A program made the translations under genes and the position numbers. Shown in pieces: positions 39,074 through 48,188 of a stretch of DNA of 64,000 nucleotides (the first letter of the stretch is position 1; the number at the start of each line of letters is the position of its first letter). Origin of the DNA: Rhodococcoides kroppenstedtii (GTDB lineage: Bacteria; Actinomycetota; Actinomycetes; Mycobacteriales; Mycobacteriaceae); contig NZ_FOJN01000007.1 in NCBI RefSeq assembly GCF_900111805.1, forward strand, positions 62,001 through 126,000, read 5' to 3'. The notes under the pieces are model-generated. The model searched no databases and was not told the origin of the DNA. It saw only the letters and a list, made by a program, of their open reading frames with translations.

Positions 39074-40152
39074 GCGGGTACCGCCGCGGTGTCCCGGCCG
39101 GTCACCCCGGTCAGAGACGAGTAGAGATCGGCGTGCTCTGTGCGGATGGCGGCGAGCTGGTGACGTCGGAAGTCGGCGAACGATGCGTCGAGAACGGGTC
39201 GACGCAGGGCGTCGCCCACCGCCGCGTCGAGCGAGTCGGGGTCGAACAGGTCCGGCCCGAACGTGAAGGTGGGGCAGGGGAACTGGTCTGCGAAGCATCC
39301 CGTGTCGGGCACGATCGGCACGACGGCGAGGTCACGGCAGGCCTCCATCCATCCGGAGTGCGTACCGAATCGGTAGGGCAGGACGGCGACGTCGATCTCG
39401 GAGAGGTACTGCCAGAGTTCGTCGTCGGTGAAACGTCCGTGCACCCGTACGTCCACGTCGGGGTGCGAAGCGAAGGCCAGCAGGCGTTCCCCGCGCTCGG
39501 GCGCGTACCAGTGGCTCGTGTGGTCGAAGAGGGCGTCGTCGAGGTCGACTCGGACGACGGCGCCGCGTGCCGATGCGGCCGCGACGAGCGTGGGGACCAC
39601 GGCCTCGGGATCGAGGTTGGCGCGCAACGTCTTCGCGTGCACGCCGATCACCGGCGTCGCCGACCGCTGCCGGTCGACAGCGGCGACCAGGTCGAGCGGT
39701 GCGACGTGCGGATGCGGCGTGACCGTGGCCGCACGACCCCATCGCCGTTCGATCTCGCGGGCGGCGGCCGTCGTCAGGGTCAGGACGGCGTCGGCGGCCG
39801 GCACCAGCACGTCGAGCTGACGACGGTGCAGATCGGCGTCCGCGAAGTGCGGGTTGTGCAGATCGTGCACGGTGAACACCAGCGGGGTCGACGACTCGCG
39901 CAGGATGTGGACGATCTCGGCCAGCCGCTCCGGAGTGGCGGCATCGAAACCGAAGTGCAGGTGGACCAGATCGATGTCGTCGACGTGCGCGCGCAGGTAG
40001 TCCGGTTCGAGCAGCCGCGGCGGCCACCACTGGTCGGGGGTCGTCGCGTCGATCGGTCGGGGATCCGGGAGCAGCCGGACCGACGGGTCGTCGGTCGGGG
40101 CCACGCCGGCCGCATAGGGGTGGGCGGCAGGAATCGAGGCGACGGCGATCAC
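39070..40152 (-). CDS. GT4-like glycosyltransferase, first gene of the leftward operon
   Basis: A 360-residue GT-B-type protein. It contains DIDLVHLHFGFD, FTVHDLHNPHF, DAVLTLTTAAAREIERRWG and VHAKTLRANLD, and a donor-side region with DVRVHGRFTDDELWQYLSEIDVAVLPY then FGTHSGWMEACRDL, which resembles the GT4 glutamate loop in a shortened form. The GTG at 40152 has only a weak ribosome-binding site. The operon promoter must lie in the 200-base gap shared with the WcbI-like gene. Confidence 0.75.
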   Translation of the reverse strand: MIAVASIPAAHPYAAGVAPTDDPSVRLLPDPRPIDATTPDQWWPPRLLEPDYLRAHVDDIDLVHLHFGFDAATPERLAEIVHILRESSTPLVFTVHDLHNPHFADADLHRRQLDVLVPAADAVLTLTTAAAREIERRWGRAATVTPHPHVAPLDLVAAVDRQRSATPVIGVHAKTLRANLDPEAVVPTLVAAASARGAVVRVDLDDALFDHTSHWYAPERGERLLAFASHPDVDVRVHGRFTDDELWQYLSEIDVAVLPYRFGTHSGWMEACRDLAVVPIVPDTGCFADQFPCPTFTFGPDLFDPDSLDAAVGDALRRPVLDASFADFRRHQLAAIRTEHADLYSSLTGVTGRDTAAVPA

Positions 40153-40252
40153 AGGCGGGGGTCATCCTCTCGAGGCAAGGGACCGCGCGGGAGAACCCGA
40201 GCCCGGTGTCCTTCGCGCGCGGACGTGTCAGCGGCGCGTCGGGCCGGCTGGT

Positions 40253-40270
40253 TGGACCTCGACTGGTCCA
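40253..40270. promoter_or_regulatory. Inverted repeat TGGACC-N6-GGTCCA between divergent glycan operons
   Basis: Perfect 6-bp arms with a 6-base centre in the 200-base gap (40153-40352) between the two operons. It is suited to a dimeric regulator acting on both arms. No regulator gene is adjacent. Confidence 0.4.
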
Positions 40271-40294
40271 GGATGCCCCGGGGGGGCTCGGTTC

Positions 40295-40312
40295 AACCCG
40301 GGTGGTCGGGTT
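40295..40312. promoter_or_regulatory. Inverted repeat AACCCG-N6-CGGGTT between divergent glycan operons
   Basis: A second perfect 6-bp inverted repeat with the same 6-base spacing, centred 42 bp (four helical turns) from the first but with a different arm sequence. The surrounding gap is otherwise without a recognisable gene. Confidence 0.4.
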
Positions 40313-40352
40313 CGTCACCGTCGGCAGGGTTCGGACGGCCCCCGGGCGGGGT

Positions 40353-41330
40353 ATGCGGCGTGCCATGGCCACCCCCGCCCAGCCCGGGTTCACCACCGGC
40401 GATCCACCGGACGGCAGGACCCGTCACTACGGGCACTTCTACGGAATCGACGACGTCCCCACCGACCGTCCGCTGTGGATCGTGCTGGGAAACTGCCAGG
40501 CCGAGGCCCTGCGGGTGGTCCTCGATACCGTTGCCGACGCCCCGTTCACCAGTGTGCGGATGCCTCCCGTCCACGAGTTGACCCCGTCCGACGTCGCGCA
40601 CCTCGAGACGCTCGCGACGCGTGCGCAGGTGCTCCTGGCCCAGCCGGTGCGCAGTGGGTACCGGGACCTGCCGATCGGGACCGACGACGTCGCCGCGCAC
40701 CTGCCGGCCGGGGCGCGGGTGCTGCGGTGGCCGGTGTTCCGATACGCCGGGCTGTTCCCGTTCCAGGCGATCGTGCGGGACCCGGCGGACCCGTCGCGGG
40801 ATCCTCCCGTCGTGCCGTACCACGATCTGCGCACGGTGCGAGCTGCTGCGCTCGGCCTGGCGGAGACGGACGACTGGGACGTGCCGATCGACGACGAGAC
40901 GGTGCGCTGGATCGCCGACCGCAGTCTCGCCGAACTCCGCCGACGTGAGGGCAAGGACTGCGACGTGACGATCTCCGACGCCGTACCCCGACACGGGGCG
41001 GCCGCGGCGCACACGATCAACCATCCCGGCAACCCGGTGTTGATCGAGCTCGCCACGCGCATCCTCGGAGTTCTCGACGTGCCCGCGACACCGACGGATC
41101 CCGGTCGCACCCTGCTCGATTCGGTCCACACGCCGCTGGATCACCGGGTGTTGGCGGAGCTCGATCCGGACGCGTCGCCGACGCGGGACTGGACCGTGCA
41201 CGGGGGGACCGTGACCGCCGACGAGGTGCATCGCACTCAGTTGCGCTGGTACGCCGAGCATCCCGCCGTGATCGACGCGGCCTTCGATCGGCACGGCGAC
41301 GTGTTGGCCCGGCTCGGTGCCACGCGATGA
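40353..41330 (+). CDS. WcbI-like polysaccharide biosynthesis protein (putative acyltransferase)
   Basis: A 325-residue protein with WIVLGNCQAEALRVVL near the N-terminus, the GNCQ signature of the WcbI family, whose founding member is a capsule biosynthesis protein thought to act as an acetyltransferase. HTINHPGNPVLIELATRIL (about 220-240) is the second family block with candidate catalytic His residues. I chose ATG at 40353; ATG at 40365 is equally possible. It opens the rightward glycan operon and overlaps the next gene by 4 bases. An acyl or similar decoration of the glycan is the likely role (inference). Confidence 0.7.
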   Translation: MRRAMATPAQPGFTTGDPPDGRTRHYGHFYGIDDVPTDRPLWIVLGNCQAEALRVVLDTVADAPFTSVRMPPVHELTPSDVAHLETLATRAQVLLAQPVRSGYRDLPIGTDDVAAHLPAGARVLRWPVFRYAGLFPFQAIVRDPADPSRDPPVVPYHDLRTVRAAALGLAETDDWDVPIDDETVRWIADRSLAELRRREGKDCDVTISDAVPRHGAAAAHTINHPGNPVLIELATRILGVLDVPATPTDPGRTLLDSVHTPLDHRVLAELDPDASPTRDWTVHGGTVTADEVHRTQLRWYAEHPAVIDAAFDRHGDVLARLGATR

Positions 41331-42340
41331 TCGTCACGCAGGTGATCGTCGGGCCCGATCAGCACGGGGTGGTCCAGTTCGCGCACCGGATCCACGACGC
41401 GGTGGTGGGCGTCGGTGGTGACTCCGTCATCGACCGCCACGTGAACAGCCCAGCCCCGCAGGGGATCTCGACGTCCGACGTGGTGCATCTGCACGTCACC
41501 GATCGTCTCTTCGGATCGCCCGCCGATCGGGCCGCGGAGGCGGTGTCGGAGGTCGTGGCGGCGGTGCGGGCTACCGGGGCGCGCGTGGTGATCACCCTGC
41601 ACGACGTGCCGCAGCCCTCGGACGGCCGGTCGTTCGAGGTCCGGACGGCGGCGTACCGGCGGATCGCGGAGCTCGCCGACGTCGTCGTGGTGAGCAGCGA
41701 CCACGAGCGCCTGTTGCTGGCGGAGGTGGGCATCGAGCACGCGTCGCTGCAGGTGATTCCGCTCCCCGTCGCCACCGGCCGGGCGGACCAGCCGACGGCG
41801 CCCGGGCCGGCCACGGTCGGCGTGCTCGGGTTCCTGTACCCCGGCAAGGGCCACGTCGAGGTGGCCGCCGCGCTGCCGCCCGGCGCCGAGTTCGTCGCCC
41901 TCGGGCGCCCATCGCCGGGGCACGAGGACTTGGTGGACGACCTGCGCGCCGTGTCGCCGTCGGCCCGCGTCACCGGGTACGTGGCGGACGACGATCTGCC
42001 CGCGGCGCTGCACGCGGTGACGGTGCCGGTGGCGCACCACCGCCATCTGTCGGCGTCGGGGTCCATCGTCACGTGGATCGAGCACGGTCGCCGCCCGCTC
42101 GTCGTGGCGGGGCGATACACCCGTGAGTTCGAGGCGCGGTCGCCCGGAACGGTGACGATCTACGAGGAGGGCGATCTGGCGGAGGCCGTCGCCCGCGCGG
42201 CGGCGGATCCCGCGTCGACGTGGATCGACGCCGGCGTGCTCGCCCATCCGACGGCCGACGAGGTGGGCGCGGCCCATGTGGGCGCCTATCGCGCTGCACT
42301 GTCGGCCCCCGCCGGCGCTGCGCTCCGGGTGACGACGTGA
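41327..42340 (+). CDS. GT4-like glycosyltransferase
   Basis: A 337-residue GT-B-type protein. It has DVVHLHVTDRLFG, RVVITLHDVPQP and ADVVVVSSDHERLLLAEVG in the N-terminal half, and TVGVLGFLYPGKGHVEVAAAL then SASGSIVTWIEHGRRPLVV in the donor half. The classical GT4 EX7E motif is not clear, so it is a divergent member. ATGA and GTGA overlaps join it to the flanking genes. Confidence 0.7.
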   Translation: MIVTQVIVGPDQHGVVQFAHRIHDAVVGVGGDSVIDRHVNSPAPQGISTSDVVHLHVTDRLFGSPADRAAEAVSEVVAAVRATGARVVITLHDVPQPSDGRSFEVRTAAYRRIAELADVVVVSSDHERLLLAEVGIEHASLQVIPLPVATGRADQPTAPGPATVGVLGFLYPGKGHVEVAAALPPGAEFVALGRPSPGHEDLVDDLRAVSPSARVTGYVADDDLPAALHAVTVPVAHHRHLSASGSIVTWIEHGRRPLVVAGRYTREFEARSPGTVTIYEEGDLAEAVARAAADPASTWIDAGVLAHPTADEVGAAHVGAYRAALSAPAGAALRVTT

Positions 42341-43680
42341 CCGACCGGAGAAGCGTTGCCGCGCTGCGGACTCCGCTCGGTACGACGGTGCCCGGCAACC
42401 GCTGGGACCTACTCGACGGAGTGGAGGCCGCCGCCGTCTCGGTGAGCGTGGTCGTGCCCTACTACCGACAACAGAGCCAACTCACGATGGTGCTGGCGGC
42501 GTTGGAACGGCAGGACTTCCCCCGCGATCGTCTCGAGGTGATCGTGGCGGACGACGGGTCTCCCGAGCCGCCGCGGGTGGAGTGCGCGCTCCCGGTCACC
42601 GTGGTGCGGCAGGAGGACCGAGGTTTTCGTGCCGCGGCCGCCCGGAACCTCGGCGCCGCCGCCGCGACCGGTGACGTGCTGTGCTTCCTCGACGCCGACA
42701 CCGTGCCCGAACCGGGCTACGTCCGGGCCCTGGCCCGCCTCCCGTCGTTGGTTCCGGACGCGCTGACGGTCGGACGTCGTCGGCACGCGGACCTCACCGC
42801 CCTCGGACGCCTCCCCGCGCCCGGCGACCCGCTGCTCGACGAACCGGGCTGGCTGGTCGACGCCTACCGCGGATCACGCGATCTGCTGGACGCCGACGAC
42901 CGTTCGTACCGACACGTCATCAGCGCCGTGATGTGTTGCCGCCGAACGTTCTTCGACGAGATCGGCGGATTCGACGAGTCGTTCACCGCCTACGGCGGCG
43001 AGGACTGGGAACTCGCCCACCGTGCGTGGCTGGCGGGTGCGGTTCTCGCGCACGTTCCTGCCGCCGTCGCGTGGCACGACGGTCCGGACTGGGCGGGGCG
43101 GCCGGACGACCGCCGTCGGGACGCCAAGAACGGGGAGGCGATGTCGCTCGCGCCGCTGATCACGGACCCGGCGGCGCGTCGTCACGGGGTTCGCTACGCG
43201 GTGCCCGACGTCACGGCGGTGGTCCACAGCGAGGGCCACACGGCGGCGTCGTTGCTGGTGACGGTGGGCTCGGTCCTTCGACACGGCGACGTGACGGTGT
43301 GGGTGGACGGAGCCGAGGCGTCGTCGTTCGTCGCGACGTGGGGAATCGACGACCCACGGGTGCGGATCGGGCTTCTCGACGCAGCGGAGACGACGCGCAG
43401 CCGGTTCGCCGTCGAGGTCCGCGGCCGTGCGGTGTTCGGCGAGAAGGCCTTCGCGCTCCTGGCCGAGGTGGGCGCGGGCGGATCGGTGCGGTGCACACTG
43501 CCGGACGGCGCGTCCGTCACGCACGAGACCTGGCGTGCGCGGCGACGCGCCCGGCGCTGGGCGTCCGCGCTCGGCGTCGACGAGGACGCGGCGCTCGCGA
43601 TGCTGTTCGGCACGCACAGCGTCGACGGAGATGCCGTCGACGTGACCACCGGGCCGTTGCGCCCGGATCTCTCCTGGTGA
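42337..43680 (+). CDS. GT2-family glycosyltransferase with C-terminal extra domain
   Basis: A 447-residue protein. Residues of about 30-290 form a GT-A domain: VSVVVPYYRQQSQLTMVLAAL, VIVADDGSPEPP, LCFLDADTVPEP (DxD) and AYGGEDWELAHRAWLAG (catalytic-acid loop as in Glyco_transf_7C). The last 150 residues form an extra domain that I do not recognise, with AVPDVTAVVHSEGHTAASLL and RARRRARRWASALG. The GTG overlaps the previous stop; the flavoprotein gene follows after 12 bases. Confidence 0.8.
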   Translation: MTDRRSVAALRTPLGTTVPGNRWDLLDGVEAAAVSVSVVVPYYRQQSQLTMVLAALERQDFPRDRLEVIVADDGSPEPPRVECALPVTVVRQEDRGFRAAAARNLGAAAATGDVLCFLDADTVPEPGYVRALARLPSLVPDALTVGRRRHADLTALGRLPAPGDPLLDEPGWLVDAYRGSRDLLDADDRSYRHVISAVMCCRRTFFDEIGGFDESFTAYGGEDWELAHRAWLAGAVLAHVPAAVAWHDGPDWAGRPDDRRRDAKNGEAMSLAPLITDPAARRHGVRYAVPDVTAVVHSEGHTAASLLVTVGSVLRHGDVTVWVDGAEASSFVATWGIDDPRVRIGLLDAAETTRSRFAVEVRGRAVFGEKAFALLAEVGAGGSVRCTLPDGASVTHETWRARRRARRWASALGVDEDAALAMLFGTHSVDGDAVDVTTGPLRPDLSW

Positions 43681-43692
43681 GGACGTCATGAC

Positions 43693-44877
43693 ATGACCCC
43701 CTATTCGTTCGACGTCGTCGTGATCGGTGGCGGTAACGCCGGGTTGTCGGCCGCGGCCCGCTGCCGGAAGAAGGGACTGGACTCCGTCGCGGTGATCGAG
43801 CCGCAGTCCGTACACACCTACCGGCCGTTGCTGTCCTACGTGGGCGGCGGGCAGGCGCGACTGCCCAGCGCGCAGCGGTCGCAGGCACAGGTGACACCGC
43901 GCGGGGTGACGTGGCTCCAGGACACGGTGGTCCGCGTGGATCCGGAGTCCCGCACCGTCGTGTGTGCGTCGGGCATGACGGTGACGTATCGCGACCTGAT
44001 CGTCGGACCCGGATTGGTGCCGGACCACGAGGCGCTGCCGGGTATCGACGACGCCATGGCGACGGCGTCCGTCGCGAGCAACTATCTCGACGAGGCCACG
44101 CGCACCTGGTACCTCACGCGCACGGTGCGCGACGGCGGTCACGCGGTGTTCACCGTGCCGCGCCCACCCGTCAGCTGCACCGGAACCACGGTCAAGCCGC
44201 TCTTCCTCGCCGCGGCGCACTGGGCGAGCACGGGACGGTCCGTGCGCACGACCCTGGTGGTGGACCGCGAGGGCATCGTCGGGGTGCCGGATCTGGACGC
44301 ACGACTGGAGTCGGCACTCCGCGACCTGGGCACGACGGTGGTGCGGCGCACGGCGGTCACCGCCCTGCACCCTGATCGCAACGCGATCGAGGTGACCGGC
44401 CCTGCCGGCGTCGACACGCTGGAGTACGACATGCTCCACCTGGTGCCGCCCTACCGGGGACGCGCGTGGGTCACCGAGTCCGGCCTTGCGGGCGATGTGC
44501 CGCACGGGCTGGTGGACGTCGATCCGCGCACGCTGCAGCACCACCGGCACCCGAACGTGTGGGCCGCCGGTGACGGGGCGGCCATCGACACCGACCCGTC
44601 CGGCGGGGGACTGCGCAAGCAGGTGTCGACGCTGGTCGACAACCTGCTCGCCGCGCGCCGGGGCGGGCAGCTCGGCGAGTACGACGGCTACACCGTCGCC
44701 CCGATTCCGCTCGACTCGCACCGGCTGATCGCGGCCGAGTTCGATCGGACGGGCACCGTCACGTCCTCCCTTCCGTCGTTCCTCGATCCGTTGAAGCCCC
44801 GCCGGCTCGCGTGGGCGGGTGACCGGTACGGACTGCCGTTCTCGTACTGGCATCTGCTGCTGAAGGGTCACTTGTAG
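43693..44877 (+). CDS. Sulfide:quinone-oxidoreductase-like FAD/NAD(P) flavoprotein
   Basis: A 394-residue two-dinucleotide-fold flavoprotein: FDVVVIGGGNAGLSAAARC for FAD, YRPLLSYVGGGQARL, DLIVGPGLVPDHEALPG and the FAD-closing HPNVWAAGDGAAID with RKQVSTLVDNLL. The layout is that of SQR/NDH-2-like enzymes. One cysteine sits at the expected place (PPVSCTGTTVKPLF), but the second SQR catalytic cysteine is not in its usual C-terminal position, so sulfide oxidation is doubtful. Its place 12 bases after a glycosyltransferase gene is unusual. Confidence 0.8.
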   Translation: MTPYSFDVVVIGGGNAGLSAAARCRKKGLDSVAVIEPQSVHTYRPLLSYVGGGQARLPSAQRSQAQVTPRGVTWLQDTVVRVDPESRTVVCASGMTVTYRDLIVGPGLVPDHEALPGIDDAMATASVASNYLDEATRTWYLTRTVRDGGHAVFTVPRPPVSCTGTTVKPLFLAAAHWASTGRSVRTTLVVDREGIVGVPDLDARLESALRDLGTTVVRRTAVTALHPDRNAIEVTGPAGVDTLEYDMLHLVPPYRGRAWVTESGLAGDVPHGLVDVDPRTLQHHRHPNVWAAGDGAAIDTDPSGGGLRKQVSTLVDNLLAARRGGQLGEYDGYTVAPIPLDSHRLIAAEFDRTGTVTSSLPSFLDPLKPRRLAWAGDRYGLPFSYWHLLLKGHL

Positions 44878-44883
44878 ACCCCG

Positions 44884-46734
<1,851 letters not shown>

Positions 46735-46741
46735 GTGTTCG

Positions 46742-46747
46742 ATTGTA
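46742..46747 (-). promoter_or_regulatory. Candidate -10 element TACAAT of a leaderless DUF222/HNH transcript
   Basis: TACAAT ends 7 bases before the ATG at 46734, so transcription would start at or next to the start codon. No convincing -35 is present. Confidence 0.45.
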
Positions 46748-46812
46748 GTGGCCCCCACCGACGCCCGCCACGACAACGACCGGAAACCGGGACACCGGGT
46801 GGTCGAGGAATG

Positions 46813-47424
46813 TCAGTCCCGCCGGGTCGTGGAGACGAACAACGCGGTGGCCGCGTCGACGATGTCAACGATCGCCAGGTCGCGGGTGCCGTCGAGTCGC
46901 GCGAGCAGCAATTCCGAGCACGCCCCCACCAGCATCAACCCGGCCAGCTGTCGTTGCGGCTCGGGAGCGGCGCGGGGTCCCCACATGGTTGCGGCGGCCG
47001 CGGACACGAAGTCGACCACCCCGGCCAACGTGTGGTGGCGCTGGGTGCGCAGCTCCACGGAGGCCGTGGACTCGACCACGGCGATGCGACCCTTGTGAGG
47101 ATCGTCGAGCAGCAGCGTGACCACGGCGGTCAGCGCCGCGCGGACCCGGTCGATCTCGGACCCCTCGGTGGTCTCCAGGGCGCGTCGGGCGGTGTCCCGC
47201 ACCTCGTCGGCGAGGGCGTCCACGACGGCGACGACGAGATCCCGTTTGCCCGAGAAGCTCTCGTAGAAGTAGCGCTCCGTCAGGCCGGCGGCGGCGCAGA
47301 CGCCGGTCATCGTGGTCCGGTCGGTCCCCACCGTCCCCATGAGCTCGCGCCCGGCCGCGAGAAGCGCGCTGCGTCGTGCGGCGATGCGGGATTCGGCGCC
47401 CTGGCCGCCGTACGAGCGTGGCAC
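46813..47424 (-). CDS. TetR-family transcriptional regulator
   Basis: A 203-residue regulator. The helix-turn-helix is near the N-terminus (SALLAAGRELMGTVGTDRTTMTGV, LTERYFYESFSGKRDLVVAV), and the ligand domain has the usual helical pattern. I chose GTG at 47424 because the HTH then begins at a normal distance; the longer ATG form (47478) adds Pro/Arg-rich residues. It is divergent from the four-helix membrane protein at 47514, its likely target. GTGATCAC in the 89-base gap (about 47479-47486) is a small palindrome that could be its operator. Confidence 0.85.
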   Translation of the reverse strand: MPRSYGGQGAESRIAARRSALLAAGRELMGTVGTDRTTMTGVCAAAGLTERYFYESFSGKRDLVVAVVDALADEVRDTARRALETTEGSEIDRVRAALTAVVTLLLDDPHKGRIAVVESTASVELRTQRHHTLAGVVDFVSAAAATMWGPRAAPEPQRQLAGLMLVGACSELLLARLDGTRDLAIVDIVDAATALFVSTTRRD

Positions 47425-47513
47425 GCGCCCAGTATGCCGCTCTCGAGGTCGAGTCGGGTCCGGCCCAGCCGTCGCCAAGTGATCACCAAGCGCGGTCCCG
47501 CACTGTTCCCTCC

Positions 47514-48188
47514 ATGACCATCACCTCGTCTCTCCTCACTCGTCTCAGCGCGATCGGCGTCGTCGTCGCGTTCGGCTTCAATCTCACCGGAGGCCTGCTA
47601 CACCCGGTCGTGGACGGCAACGCACACTCCGTCGAGTCCCTCACGTCCGCGGCGGGGCCGTGGTCGGCAGCGTTGCTGCTGACCGGCACGGTGCTGCAAC
47701 TGATCTCGCTGCCGGGCGTCTACGCCTGGTTCGCCGCGCGCGCCGGCGTTCTCGGCCTCGTCTCCTTCGTCACGCTCTACCTGTCCTCGATGCTGGTGTC
47801 GATCACGCACCTGTCGGTGGAGGCGTTCGCGACGTACGCCCTGGCGAGCAACCCCGACACCGCCTACCTGGTGCCCGCGGACGGGTCGCTCTTCCCCGGG
47901 GCGTTCCCCACGATGCAGATGATCAGTGGCCTGGTGTTCATGCTCTCGATGGTGGTGTTCGGCGCGGTCCTCGTGCGGACGCGGGCCGTGCCGGTGTGGA
48001 TCGGCGCGGTCACCGCGGTCGGCGGGCTGATCCTGCTGGTCCCGTGGCCCGAGCTCCCCGGTGTCAGCGGGCTGATCGTGGAACTCCCGCGTGGCCTCGC
48101 CTTCGCCGCCGTGGGCGTGCTGATCCTGCGCGACGGCCGGACGTCCGACGTCACTCCGACGCGTCGAGTTGCTCCCGTACCCGCCTGA
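47514..48188 (+). CDS. Membrane protein, six or seven hydrophobic segments, unknown function
   Basis: I do not recognise a named family with certainty for this 224-residue protein, though it resembles DUF4386-like proteins. Hydrophobic segments include LSAIGVVVAFGFNLTGGLL, SAALLLTGTVLQLISLPGV, VLGLVSFVTLYLSSMLVS, MQMISGLVFMLSMVVFGAVL and VWIGAVTAVGGLILLVPW. Divergence from a TetR gene suggests ligand-controlled expression. The 3' end overlaps the convergent SARP gene by 38 bases. Confidence 0.7.
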   Translation: MTITSSLLTRLSAIGVVVAFGFNLTGGLLHPVVDGNAHSVESLTSAAGPWSAALLLTGTVLQLISLPGVYAWFAARAGVLGLVSFVTLYLSSMLVSITHLSVEAFATYALASNPDTAYLVPADGSLFPGAFPTMQMISGLVFMLSMVVFGAVLVRTRAVPVWIGAVTAVGGLILLVPWPELPGVSGLIVELPRGLAFAAVGVLILRDGRTSDVTPTRRVAPVPA

